Shown: positions 46,891 through 55,577 of the stretch, one piece after another
Numbering within the stretch: the first letter of the stretch is position 1
How the letters are laid out: the number at the start of each line of letters is the position of its first letter
The notes under the pieces: generated by a model
The model's input: only the letters and a program-made list of their open reading frames with translations
What the model was told of the DNA's origin: nothing
The model's database searches: none
From: an uncultured bacterium
Lineage (GTDB): Bacteria > Cyanobacteriota > Vampirovibrionia > Gastranaerophilales > Gastranaerophilaceae
Direction: 5' to 3'
Assembly (NCBI GenBank): GCA_949284415.1
Contig: CASDVM010000005.1
Coordinates: 84,098 to 148,097 of the forward strand
Length of the DNA stretch: 64,000 nt
Translations under genes and position numbers: made by a program

Positions 46891-47955
46891 ATGAAAACGT
46901 TAAAATTTGAAAAAATCCTGTCGGGGGGGGGGCATTTTCGGCTGATAGAAGTGTAAGAAGTCAAGTTGTTTACATTAATATCATTGCGCATTTATTGCGC
47001 AATCCGAAATTTTTCATAAAAAGATCGCGCACCATATGCGCGATGACAGGGCTTAATATTCAATCCCTCGCCCATTGGAAGAGGGTGTCCGAAGGACATG
47101 AGAGGGGCTTTTTACAAAGAAGGATGTCCTTGTTAAACGACTCAAAAGAGTCTCGTTATGACACAGAAAGTTCATGCAAAACTCATGTTGCGGGTGAAGT
47201 GACTACGCTGCGGAAACGAACTTATTCACTTTTCAAAAAATGCGCGTTTACGTTAGCTGAAGTCTTAATAACATTAGGAATTATCGGTGTTGTTGCTGCA
47301 TCGACAATACCGTCTCTGGTGTCTCATTACCAGCGTAAGGTTTTAGAGACACAGTTTAAAAAATCATATTCGGTGCTTTCTCAGTCAATGATTTCGGTTC
47401 AGTCCGAGTTTTTGAGCTGTCCTGCAGGAAGTGCGGAAGAGATTAAAAAACTTTTATTTTCGCAATTCAATAATTTAGGCAGCAGCGCAAACTCTAAGCT
47501 TGGTTATGATAATTTTAAAACTTATACTAAAAAAATAACTACAGCTAAAATTCATCCAAATTGTTTTGCTAATATAAATCAGGTTCAGCAATTTAAAGAT
47601 GAAAATATTATTGCAACTGATGGTATGGCAATAGCTTTTTGTCTTAATCAAACTTATGGCAATATGATAAGTATTGATACAAACGGTCCGAAAAAGGGGC
47701 CTAATGCATTCGGGGCATGATTTATTCTTTTTTCACTTAAGCAGCAGTAATTGTAATTTAGAACCAATGACCAAACAATGGCGAGATTGTACGGAAGATG
47801 ATGAAGAGTGTGAAGGAGGTTATTTTAAGTGGACAGACGGTAACTGTTCAAAAGATTCCGATGCCTCTGAAAACGGATTTGCCTGTACGCAGTATGCAAT
47901 AGCAAATACCTGTCCTGACGGTTCAGGCAAAGGTTATTTTGACTGCCTGCCTTAA
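46891..47955 (+). pseudogene. Pilin-like gene with G10 tract and second frameshift
   Basis: ATG 46891 has AAAGGAG upstream and encodes MKTLKFEKIL, then G10 (46923-46932). As sequenced the frame ends at a TAA 46954-46956. With 11 or 8 G it would run into the frame open to 47720, which carries AFTLAEVLITLGIIGVVAAS (from about 47244). That frame itself ends early (ATTCGGGGCATGA) because one extra G in a GGGG (47712-47715) breaks GPKKGPNAFGHDLFFF. The tail continues in another frame to 47955 (FACTQYAIAN ... GYFDCLP). The ~120-residue leader contains R1 sequence (CGCCCATTGGAAGAGGGTGT). Two frameshifts suggest a pseudogene, unless both G runs vary. Confidence 0.72.
46923..46932 (+). repeat. G10 homopolymer in a pilin start region
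   Basis: Ten G preceded by TC, 32 nt after the start codon. Confidence 0.9.
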
Positions 47956-47997
47956 AATATATTGACTTTCGTTAAATTTTCATTAATTACAAAAATA

Positions 47998-48065
47998 TCT
48001 AATACAAACGGACGATTTTATTAAAAATCATTGATTAATAATCAAAAATGTCCGATTGTATTAGA
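47998..48065 (+). promoter_or_regulatory. Large inverted repeat in the leader of the flagellar rod genes
   Basis: Left arm TCTAATACAAACGGAC (47998-48013), right arm GTCCGATTGTATTAGA (48050-48065), complementary but for one base, separated by 36 A/T-rich nt. The right arm ends 4 nt before the GAGG of the rod gene. It could control translation or bind a dimeric regulator. A TTGACT at 47962 may belong to the promoter. Confidence 0.65.
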
Positions 48066-48078
48066 AAAAGAGGTAGTA

Positions 48079-48777
48079 ATGAAAATTAACGGCGGAATCA
48101 GATACTGTGAAAAAGGCTTAACAGCTTCACTCAGAGCTATGCATGTTCAAAGCGAGCTTATAGGCATGTATAATGAAAATGTTACAGGATTTGATAAAAT
48201 AGGTTATCAAAGAAAAGAACCTGTTGTTTCGTCTTTTACGGAATATATCGGTGTTCACGGGCTTTCGCAGACAGTAGATGATCAAATCGGGCGTATTGCA
48301 ATGTCTGATAACCCGTTAGATCTGGCACTTGCCAATAAAGGATATTTTCAAACGCAAACAGCAGAAGGTGTCAGACTTACAAGAGATGGACGTTTTAAGC
48401 TGGACAAAAACGGCAACTTATTGACTCTTGAAGATGCTCAGGTGCTTTCAAGTGCAGGTACTCCAATACAGCTTCCGATTGTTCCCGAGAAAATAGAGGA
48501 TGTCAAAATTAATTCAAAAGGGCTTGTAAGTGTGTTTAACAAAGAAACGCATAAGCTTGAAAGCGTTGCATATATCGGCGTTGTGGATTCAAACGGTGTT
48601 ATAGTTACGGATCCTCAGGTAAAACAGGGATATAATGAATATTCCAATGTTTCGCTCCAGAACGAATTTATATCAATGATGCCGATTATAAGAAACTTTG
48701 AAGCAAACAGGCAGATTTTTATGATCCAAAACCAAAATTTGCAAAAAGTAATTTCACAGTTAGGTACAACATCATAA
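48079..48777 (+). CDS. Flagellar basal-body rod protein, FlgF/FlgG-like
   Basis: 232 residues from ATG 48079 (AAGAGG upstream; the frame opens 16 codons earlier). N-terminal rod motif GLTASLRAMHVQSELIGMYN, D-domain GYFQTQTAEGVRLTRDGRFK, and C-terminal SLQNEFISMMPIIRNFEANR. It is a paralogue of the next gene. Assignment between FlgF and FlgG is not certain; the first of the pair is usually FlgF. Confidence 0.85.
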   Translation: MKINGGIRYCEKGLTASLRAMHVQSELIGMYNENVTGFDKIGYQRKEPVVSSFTEYIGVHGLSQTVDDQIGRIAMSDNPLDLALANKGYFQTQTAEGVRLTRDGRFKLDKNGNLLTLEDAQVLSSAGTPIQLPIVPEKIEDVKINSKGLVSVFNKETHKLESVAYIGVVDSNGVIVTDPQVKQGYNEYSNVSLQNEFISMMPIIRNFEANRQIFMIQNQNLQKVISQLGTTS

Positions 48778-48797
48778 TAAAAGGTGAGGAATAAATT

Positions 48798-49511
48798 ATG
48801 TACAGCATGCAGGGAATAGTCAGAAAAAGCGTCAGCAACGTAACAACACAGTTTGAAAAATTCGGTTACGTTGCAAACAGTCTTGCTAATTTGAATACCC
48901 GCGGTTATAAATCAGTAAGTTTTGAACAGATGCTGAATGAAGACGGCTATTTGACTGGTGCTGTACGAACTGATTATGAGCAAGGTTCAATACAGGTTAC
49001 ATCTAATCCGTACGATGTTGCGATAAACGGTACCGGATTTATTCCTGTTATTTCTCCTGACGGGGAAGTTGCTTATACACGTGACGGCGCATTTAAACAG
49101 GGTAAAAACGGATATCTGGTTACATCCGATGATTGGATTGTCGGAGAAGGGATTATAATTCCCGCAAACTGCTACAAATTTGAAATTAAACCGAACGGTG
49201 AAGTTTATTCTTATGATACGGCAAATACCGAGCCCAGAAAGCTCGGAACAATTCCCCTTGTGCGCTTCCCTTCACAGGAAAATCTTGAGCAGGCAGGCAT
49301 GAATAAACTCAGAGCGACAGAAGATTCGGGAGAACCCGTTCTTGTCAAAAACCACAAATGTTTCTGCCAGCATAATCTTGAAAATTCAAATACAAATGTC
49401 TATTCCGCGACATCTGAAATGCTGAGACTGAATGCATCGCTACTTGCAAGCACGCGTATGATGAAAGTCGTTGATGATATGTATAATAAAGCAATTAATA
49501 TAAGGGAGTGA
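48798..49511 (+). CDS. Flagellar basal-body rod protein, FlgG-like
   Basis: 237 residues. SMQGIVRKSVSNVTTQFEKF, SLANLNTRGYKSVSFEQML, GTGFIPVISPDGEVAYTRDG and the C-terminal LRLNASLLASTRMMKVVDDM. It has the family's distal/proximal rod layout, although slightly short versus E. coli FlgG (260). GGTGAGG precedes ATG, 21 nt after the previous gene. Confidence 0.85.
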   Translation: MYSMQGIVRKSVSNVTTQFEKFGYVANSLANLNTRGYKSVSFEQMLNEDGYLTGAVRTDYEQGSIQVTSNPYDVAINGTGFIPVISPDGEVAYTRDGAFKQGKNGYLVTSDDWIVGEGIIIPANCYKFEIKPNGEVYSYDTANTEPRKLGTIPLVRFPSQENLEQAGMNKLRATEDSGEPVLVKNHKCFCQHNLENSNTNVYSATSEMLRLNASLLASTRMMKVVDDMYNKAINIRE

Positions 49512-49519
49512 TAATACTA

Positions 49520-49560
49520 TAAATGTCATACTGAACTTGTTTCAGTATCTTATAAAACAT
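49520..49560. repeat. R2 repeat between flagellar genes
   Basis: TGTCATACTGAACTTGTTTCAG matches the R2 left half at 41317-41341. Confidence 0.75.
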
Positions 49561-49591
49561 ATTGCACAAAATTTTTAGGAAAGGCTGAAAA

Positions 49592-49939
49592 ATGTTTACA
49601 CCGCTGGATAATATGGGCAAAGTTACATTAATGATGGATTTGATAACGCAAAAGCAAAGAGCGTTAGGTTCAAATCTTGCAAACTTAGATACCCCGGGCT
49701 ATGTCAGACGTGATATAAATTTCGGGGATTATCTAAATTCAATGAACAGCCCTCTTGAAACTAAACTGTCTGAAAAACTCGGGCCGTCAGGCGTTATTGA
49801 CGAAAAAACATATGAAGAAATTGATCCTGCAAATGAATTGATGGAATTGCAGAAAAACTCAATACTTTATACGATGGCAACAAGAAGAATGTCTAATATA
49901 ATTACTGAAATGAAAACGGTAATAAATGTAGGCAAGTGA
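49592..49939 (+). CDS. flgB: Flagellar basal-body rod protein FlgB
   Basis: 115 residues. LDNMGKVTLMMDLITQKQRA then LGSNLANLDTPGYVRRDINF is the FlgB N-terminus, and NELMELQKNSILYTMATRRM the C-terminal helix. It forms the proximal rod with FlgC. GGAAAGG precedes ATG. Here flgB and flgC come after the FlgF/G genes, an uncommon order; fliE does not follow. Confidence 0.93.
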   Translation: MFTPLDNMGKVTLMMDLITQKQRALGSNLANLDTPGYVRRDINFGDYLNSMNSPLETKLSEKLGPSGVIDEKTYEEIDPANELMELQKNSILYTMATRRMSNIITEMKTVINVGK

Positions 49940-49965
49940 TAAGAAAGGGTAAAAAAACGGGAGCG

Positions 49966-50096
49966 TAAGCGACTGGCCAATATATAATAAATTTTGACAA
50001 TAACCGTCAGAGAGGATAGAAAACGGGAACGAGCATAAGCGAGTGACTGATAAAGATACAAAAAGTTTTGACAATAGCCGTCAGAGAGGATAGAAA
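49966..50096 (+). repeat. Two diverged tandem units upstream of flgC
   Basis: CGGGAGCGTAAGCGACTGG ... TTTTGACAATAACCGTCAGA (49967-50030) is followed by CGGGAACGAGCATAAGCGA ... TTTTGACAATAGCCGTCAGA (50031-50096). Each unit ends GAGAGGATAGAAA. Only the second is followed by the flgC ATG. Confidence 0.7.
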
Positions 50097-50097
50097 A

Positions 50098-50541
50098 ATG
50101 AGTATAATGGAATCAATGAATATCGGAGCAAATGCCTTAAAAGCACATGGTTTAAGGTTGGATATTCACGCGAAAAACGTTGCAAACGTTGATACTCCTA
50201 ATTATGTCAGAAAAATCCCTGTTTTGAATGCAACTGAAGATGTGTCTTTTCACGGGCTTATGAATACAATGAAAGAAGATGTATTCGGTGTCGGAACTTT
50301 ACCGTATTTACAAGGAGGGGTAGTTTTTAACGGCTGTGTGGAAGATCCTACATTAGGGGATAAAATTTATCGTCCCGGACATCCTGACGCTGATGCTAAC
50401 GGTTATATAAGAGCTTCAAACGTTAATCCTGCCGTTGATATGGCTGATGCAATTCTTGCACAGAGAGCTTATGAGGCAAACCTTGCATTGATTAATATTA
50501 CAAAATCAATGGCGCAGAGGGCTACGGAAATCGGCAGATAA
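50098..50541 (+). CDS. flgC: Flagellar basal-body rod protein FlgC
   Basis: 147 residues from ATG 50098 (GAGAGGATAGAAAA upstream; the frame opens at 50068). NIGANALKAHGLRLDIHAKN and NVDTPNYVRKIPVL are FlgC N-terminal signatures; NPAVDMADAILAQRAYEANL the C-terminal helix. Normal FlgC length. Confidence 0.94.
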   Translation: MSIMESMNIGANALKAHGLRLDIHAKNVANVDTPNYVRKIPVLNATEDVSFHGLMNTMKEDVFGVGTLPYLQGGVVFNGCVEDPTLGDKIYRPGHPDADANGYIRASNVNPAVDMADAILAQRAYEANLALINITKSMAQRATEIGR

Positions 50542-50562
50542 ATTTTATGATATAATTATTTT

Positions 50563-51648
50563 ATGGTTAAATTGTCGATTATTATTCCGGTTTATAATGT
50601 AGAAAATTATATTTCGCAGTGTCTTGACAGTATATTAAATCAGACATTTAAAGATTTTGAGATTATTTGTGTAAATGACGGTTCAACGGATAATTCGCTT
50701 GATGCTTTGTTGAAATTCAAAAACAAGGATGAGCGTATAACAATTATCGACAAAAAAAATGAAGGCTCGGGCGTTGCAAGAAATGCGGGGCTTGCAATTG
50801 CCAAAGGAGATTATGTCTATTTTGCAGACGGGGACGACTGGATTGAAGATAATGCATTAGAAAAAATTGTCTCGAAAGCAGATGAATTAAATACTGATAT
50901 TTTAATATTCGGCGGACTTTCATGCTATGAAACAAAGAGTTATAATTGCCCTCGCCCCCTGCGGGAGAGGGAAGAATTGCTTAATGAGCATAGTGAATTT
51001 AGCAATTCGGGCGAGTGGTGCTTAAGTTATAAAAAGAAGTACGGCGGATACAGCGCTGATAAATTACCTAAAAAATATTTGAACACAGTATTTTCATCAA
51101 AAGATATAAAAAAAGATATTTTCAAATTCCCTTCAACTGCCTGGACAAAATTATATAGAAAAGATTTTCTAATCAAACATAATATAAAATTTCAGGATAT
51201 AAAAATCGGTCAGGATCAGCTTCCGTTTTTCCATTCGATGATTAAGGCGCAGCGTATAGCTCTTTTGCCTGAAAACATTTACTGTTACCGCAAAAACCGC
51301 AAAGGTTCTGCAATGACCGTAAAAAAGAAAAAGAATTTTTCACCGATTTATGTGTTCTACGGAATAGAAGAAATGTTGAAGTGTGAAAATCTTCTTGAAG
51401 AATATAAAAACATTTTTGTAAACAAATATCTGTCAAAAGCGACATCGTGGCTCGGAAAATTTCAAGATGATTTGAAGCATGAATATTATTTAGAATATAT
51501 GAAACTTTTAGATCATGTTAAATCACAATATCCGTCAGGCTGGTGGATGAAATTTAATCCTAAAGAAAAAGACGGTTACTGGATGTTGAAATTAAAACAG
51601 ATGATTTCTAATGTACCTGCTATACAGGAAACGGCATTAACAAATTGA
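50563..51648 (+). CDS. Glycosyltransferase family 2 with an in-frame repeat insertion
   Basis: 361 residues. GT-A fold: SIIIPVYNVENYISQCLDSI, ICVNDGSTDNSLDAL, GSGVARNAGLAIAKGDYVYF and DGDDWIEDNALEK (metal-binding DxD). Residues about 130-153 (PRPLREREELLNEHSEF) are translated from an R1 repeat (50950-51019). No ribosome site; TATAAT (50551-50556) lies 6 nt before ATG. It follows flgC, so flagellin or surface-glycan modification is possible but unproven. Its 3' end overlaps the convergent gene by 29 nt. Confidence 0.9.
   Translation: MVKLSIIIPVYNVENYISQCLDSILNQTFKDFEIICVNDGSTDNSLDALLKFKNKDERITIIDKKNEGSGVARNAGLAIAKGDYVYFADGDDWIEDNALEKIVSKADELNTDILIFGGLSCYETKSYNCPRPLREREELLNEHSEFSNSGEWCLSYKKKYGGYSADKLPKKYLNTVFSSKDIKKDIFKFPSTAWTKLYRKDFLIKHNIKFQDIKIGQDQLPFFHSMIKAQRIALLPENIYCYRKNRKGSAMTVKKKKNFSPIYVFYGIEEMLKCENLLEEYKNIFVNKYLSKATSWLGKFQDDLKHEYYLEYMKLLDHVKSQYPSGWWMKFNPKEKDGYWMLKLKQMISNVPAIQETALTN
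50950..51019. repeat. R1 palindromic repeat inside a coding sequence
   Basis: CCTCGCCCCCTGCGGGAGAG ... AGCAATTCGGGCGAGTGG aligns along its whole length with the intergenic copy at 5809-5879. Confidence 0.85.
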
Positions 51649-52306
51649 TAAAATCTAATCCCATGCTTTCAGGGAGCGGGTCAAACTTACTTTTATTTAT
51701 AGCATCAATGATTGATTGCTTATAACTTTCGGATATCGGTTTTCTGATTACATATGTCGCGATGGTTCCGTCTTTATTAATCCTTATGACTGCTATGCCG
51801 TTTACTTTATCCGTAATTTTATCAGGCTTTTTCCAGTTATTGTAAACTGTTTTTATTGTTTTTCCCAAATATGAGTTATATTGTTTTTCCAGATTTTTGA
51901 TTCTTTGCTTCTCGTCCTTAAAAGCTTGTCCTTCAAGTTTAATGGTCGGGCAGGAAGGACAATATTTTTTTATGATGTAAGTATAAGTACAATCTTCTGT
52001 ATATATTTCGTGGTAGTGTGCAAGATTATTTATATCATATTTTAAAATATTATCGCTTTTGTATTTATTTTCATCAAATTCTTCAAAATACAGTAGAATA
52101 TATTTGTTAGTATACGGATTTATTTTATAATATGTTATATTTCCCCAGCTTTTAATGGCTGCAAAAATATTGTCGTTGATAATTCGTACAGAGTCGGTAT
52201 CAATAAATGATACTGGCTGTGATTTTGGTATATAATCCCATTTAACAGCCTTAGCATAAGTTGCAGATAACATAAATGAAATAATAATTAAAAATATCTT
52301 TTTCAT
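51620..52306 (-). CDS. Exported TonB C-terminal-like domain protein
   Basis: About 228 residues from ATG 52306, giving a signal peptide KKIFLIIISFMLSATYAKA; the frame is open 12 codons further. Central region has Cys-x-x-Cys (YCPSCPTIKLEGQ). The C-terminus GIAVIRINKDGTIATYVIRK ... SIIDAINKSKFDPLPES is the TonB/TolA C-terminal fold (usual A-I-x-x-A-x-PF-x-PLP). Acts in the periplasm; partner unknown. Confidence 0.78.
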   Translation of the reverse strand: MKKIFLIIISFMLSATYAKAVKWDYIPKSQPVSFIDTDSVRIINDNIFAAIKSWGNITYYKINPYTNKYILLYFEEFDENKYKSDNILKYDINNLAHYHEIYTEDCTYTYIIKKYCPSCPTIKLEGQAFKDEKQRIKNLEKQYNSYLGKTIKTVYNNWKKPDKITDKVNGIAVIRINKDGTIATYVIRKPISESYKQSIIDAINKSKFDPLPESMGLDFINLLMPFPV

Positions 52307-52342
52307 AAAAAGAATAATAAAAAAGAGGATATTTTTTGTCAA

Positions 52343-52590
52343 CAGATTTTAAATATCAGCGGCTGGACCGGGCTTGGATTTACGATTAAATTTTATTTAT
52401 GTAAAATCCGCCCTAGGATTATTGGCGTTCACAAGGCTTAGAATTACATTCCGAATTTTTATTCTAAAAATTCTACATTCCATAAATTTTGTTCATATGG
52501 GCACTGGGGGGCTTAAGCCCGCGGCGAGCCTGTTTAAAATCCGCTGACACCCACTATTGGCAGATTAAAGCCCTCACCATTCTACAAATA
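52343..52590. other. Non-coding stretch at the edge of the accessory patch
   Basis: No gene seen. It holds an inverted repeat GAATTTTT/AAAAATTC (52453-52473) and a locally GC-rich block GGGGGGCTTAAGCCCGCGGC at about 52505-52524, unlike its AT-rich neighbours. It may be the scar of an integrated element. Confidence 0.5.
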
Positions 52591-52623
52591 AAAAAGACGA
52601 TAACAAATGTCATCGTCTTTTTT
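52591..52623 (+). terminator. Terminator
   Basis: AAAGACGAT/ATCGTCTTT stem with a 10-nt loop and T run. No complete gene precedes it on either strand, so it could end a small RNA or a lost gene. Confidence 0.7.
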
Positions 52624-52691
52624 ATGGTGTCGTTAACGTTACTATATTGGAACCAATTTTACCTGATAAAAACACCTGTTCGCTAGCAGGC

Positions 52692-52784
52692 ATGAGTGTT
52701 TACACAGAACTTATCAGTATAATGAAAGACTCTACGCAGGAATATTACAACATGAGTATTGCTCTGGGGTTGGAATGCGCATGA
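52692..52784 (+). pseudogene. Short ORF remnant
   Basis: A 30-codon frame MSVYTELISIMKDSTQEYYN ... ends at TGA 52782-52784. It reads like a real N-terminus cut short, but no ribosome site or homology can be shown. Confidence 0.3.
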
Positions 52785-52832
52785 TATATAATAAAATAAG
52801 TCGTATTAACATTTTTACTGTATAATCAAGTT

Positions 52833-53720
52833 ATGAACAGGAACTTGCAACATTTTAACCAGACAAGCAATACAATTCAAGCTTACATCGATTCAGGTAA
52901 TAGTCTTTCTAAACTTAGAGATAGTATTGAAGTCTTAAGCAGTGCTTTAATAAATAATGATACTTTTAAGGCATTACAGGCTCTAAACAAGGCTTTCATA
53001 CATAATAGCCAACTTTCTCAACTCGCTCAAGAATATATAAACTTAAATAATTCATTCGTAAATAATTCTGCATTAACTGAACTGGGTCGGACTTTACAAA
53101 CAATAAAGAATTCCTCTGTTCTTAATAATAAACTAACTCAATTTATAGACACGTATAATACTATACAAGTTGTATTAAAGAAGAACCCTGAGTACATGAA
53201 AATATACAAGGCTATAGGAATTTTACAAAATTGTTATTCAACAAATTTAGAACAGATATTATTTCAAACAGAAACCTCTAAATCAGCAATAGAATTAGCT
53301 ATGTCTCAACAACGTTTAATAAATAAACTAGAAGCTGTTAACTTCTCGGAAAATTCTAATATTATAGAAACTATTTCTGAAAGCAGTTTAAATGAACAGC
53401 TGGAAATTATAGAAAAAGAACCTGAAAGTAATTTCAAGCAGTATCTAAGACAAAATCATTTAGCAATTCTATCATTAATACTGCAAATTGTATTTTTTAT
53501 CTGGCAAAATTGTAATGATGTGACAGTTGAACAAAATAATAAAATTATTTCTCTTTTAGAGCATTCAAGTAAAACACAAACAGAATTACTTAATGTGCAA
53601 CAAGATAGATTATCTGAGGAACAGATTCAAACCGAACTGATTAAAATAGAAACAGAATTATTGAATGAAATGCTTATTGAGATTCGAGATAATGTTAAAA
53701 ATAATAAAATCGCCCCTTAA
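52833..53720 (+). CDS. Uncharacterised helical protein with one membrane segment
   Basis: 295 residues, Asn/Gln-rich helices throughout (IQAYIDSGNSLSKLRDSIEV, ALQALNKAFIHNSQLSQLAQ), one hydrophobic helix (LAILSLILQIVFFIWQN, about 215-232), then a coiled coil (EEQIQTELIKIETELLNEML). No family recognised; the shape resembles membrane-anchored accessory/phage-defence proteins but nothing decisive. TATAAT lies 6 nt before ATG and there is no ribosome site. First gene of the accessory patch. Confidence 0.75.
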   Translation: MNRNLQHFNQTSNTIQAYIDSGNSLSKLRDSIEVLSSALINNDTFKALQALNKAFIHNSQLSQLAQEYINLNNSFVNNSALTELGRTLQTIKNSSVLNNKLTQFIDTYNTIQVVLKKNPEYMKIYKAIGILQNCYSTNLEQILFQTETSKSAIELAMSQQRLINKLEAVNFSENSNIIETISESSLNEQLEIIEKEPESNFKQYLRQNHLAILSLILQIVFFIWQNCNDVTVEQNNKIISLLEHSSKTQTELLNVQQDRLSEEQIQTELIKIETELLNEMLIEIRDNVKNNKIAP

Positions 53721-54014
53721 TATCAATTGTATGAATAAAAATTATTATACACCTACTTGTTATCAACTTATCTTTCTTTAATATCAGTACTTTAAGGCAT
53801 ATCATCAATATAGCAGATTTAAAATTTTATCTCTTTTTTGCCTTGAAATTTTGTGTATAATTCCGGCATGGCAGTTGCAATTGCATAGATGAATTGTTAA
53901 GAAGAACGAAGGCTCAAATGACCTATGCATGTGTATATACGTAAAGCCTTTACATATTAGACCTGAGTGCTTCTCTTTGCTATAATAAAAATGCTATGGG
54001 AGAGAGATGAGAGA

Positions 54015-55577
54015 GTGGATACGAGGAAAGAGCAAGAACGTGCTGAATTGCACCGTTCTATATGGAATATAGCTAATGATTTAAGGGGAAGCGTTGATGG
54101 ATGGGATTTCAAGCAATATGTGCTTGGAATGATGTTTTACAGATACGTTTCGGAAAACATTGCTAATTATATTGATAAAGTCCAACATGAAGCTGGAGAC
54201 ACTGGTTTTAATTATGCTGAGTTGCCAGATGAAGAGGCAGCAACTGCAAGAGATTTTCTAATAAATACAAAGGGTTTCTTTATTAAACCTAATGATTTAT
54301 TCTGGAATGTATTAAAGAGAGCCGATACAGATGATAACTTAAATGTTACGTTGGATACTATTTTTAAAAACATTGAAAATTCTGCTATTGGCACAGCAAG
54401 TGAGCCTGACTTTAAAGGCTTATTTGATGATTTAGATGTTAATAGTAATAAACTCGGCGGTACGGTTTCAGAACGCAATAAAAGGCTTGTTAAATTACTC
54501 AACGGTATTGCAGAAATGAAGTTGAGTTACAAAGATAATACCATTGATGCATTCGGAGATGCTTATGAATATTTAATGGGAATGTACGCCAGCGGGGCTG
54601 GAAAATCTGGAGGAGAATTCTTTACTCCTCAAGAAGTTTCGGAACTACTTACAAAAATAACCTTAGTAGGCAAAATTTCTGTAAATAAAGTTTATGACCC
54701 TGCTTGCGGTTCAGGTTCATTACTGTTAAAGTTTGCTAAAATTTTAGGCAAGGAAAATGTCAGAAACGGTTTCTTTGGGCAGGAGATAAATATTTCAACT
54801 TATAACCTGTGCAGAATTAATATGTTCTTGCACGATATTGAATTTGATAAATTCGATATTGCTCACGGTGATACGCTGACAAATCCTATGCACTGGGATG
54901 ATGAACCTTTTGAAGCTATTGTTTCTAATCCGCCTTATTCTATCAAATGGGAAGGAGATGATAACCCGCTATTGATAAACGATGAAAGGTTTTCACGAGC
55001 TGGGGTTTTAGCTCCTAAGTCAAAAGCTGATATGGCATTTATAATGCACTCTTTAAGCTGGCTTGCTGCTGACGGTACAGCTGCAATAGTATGTTTTCCG
55101 GGGATAATGTATAGAGGCGGAGCAGAGCAAAAAATCCGTAAATATTTGATTGACAATAACTTTGTCGATTGTGTGATTCAACTTCCTGACAATCTGTTTT
55201 ACGGAACATCAATTGCTACCTGTATCATGGTTCTAAAGAAAAGTAAGGCAGACAATTCAACACTGTTTATAGATGCAACAAAAGAATGTGTAAAAGTTAC
55301 TAATAACAATAAACTTTCTGAAGAAAATATAGAAAACATTCTTAAACTATTTAAGGACAGAAAAGATGTCGAATATGTGTCCAAACTTGTTGCAAATTCG
55401 GACATTGAAGCACAGGATTACAATTTATCCGTAAGCACCTATGTAGAGCAGAAAGACACAAGAGAAGTTATTGATATTGTCGAACTCAACAAGAATATTG
55501 CAGAAATTGTTGCAAGAGAAAACATATTAAGAGCAGAGATAGATAAAATCATTTCAGAAATTGAGGTAGGTGCATAA
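54015..55577 (+). CDS. hsdM: Type I restriction-modification methyltransferase subunit HsdM
   Basis: About 520 residues from GTG 54015, which has GGGAGAGAG 8 nt upstream; ATG 53991 is an alternative but an extended -10 (TGCTATAAT, 53978-53986) ends 4 nt before it. N-terminal ELHRSIWNIANDLRGSVDGW; SAM-binding FTPQEVSELLTKI and VYDPACGSGSLLLKF; catalytic SNPPYSIKW. It N6-methylates adenine as part of a complex with HsdS, which is missing. hsdR is missing too. The RhuM gene overlaps by 1 nt. Confidence 0.93.
   Translation: MDTRKEQERAELHRSIWNIANDLRGSVDGWDFKQYVLGMMFYRYVSENIANYIDKVQHEAGDTGFNYAELPDEEAATARDFLINTKGFFIKPNDLFWNVLKRADTDDNLNVTLDTIFKNIENSAIGTASEPDFKGLFDDLDVNSNKLGGTVSERNKRLVKLLNGIAEMKLSYKDNTIDAFGDAYEYLMGMYASGAGKSGGEFFTPQEVSELLTKITLVGKISVNKVYDPACGSGSLLLKFAKILGKENVRNGFFGQEINISTYNLCRINMFLHDIEFDKFDIAHGDTLTNPMHWDDEPFEAIVSNPPYSIKWEGDDNPLLINDERFSRAGVLAPKSKADMAFIMHSLSWLAADGTAAIVCFPGIMYRGGAEQKIRKYLIDNNFVDCVIQLPDNLFYGTSIATCIMVLKKSKADNSTLFIDATKECVKVTNNNKLSEENIENILKLFKDRKDVEYVSKLVANSDIEAQDYNLSVSTYVEQKDTREVIDIVELNKNIAEIVARENILRAEIDKIISEIEVGA

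Noticed and set aside
52506..52511. G6 run as another phase switch
   Set aside because: Not inside or at the start of any reading frame.
52400..52590. Possible tmRNA or other structured RNA near the GC-rich block
   Set aside because: No alanine tRNA-like ends, tag frame or known conserved core could be found on either strand.
53868..53888. Six-codon ORF with TATAAT 6 nt upstream
   Set aside because: Too short to support, though it repeats the leaderless spacing.
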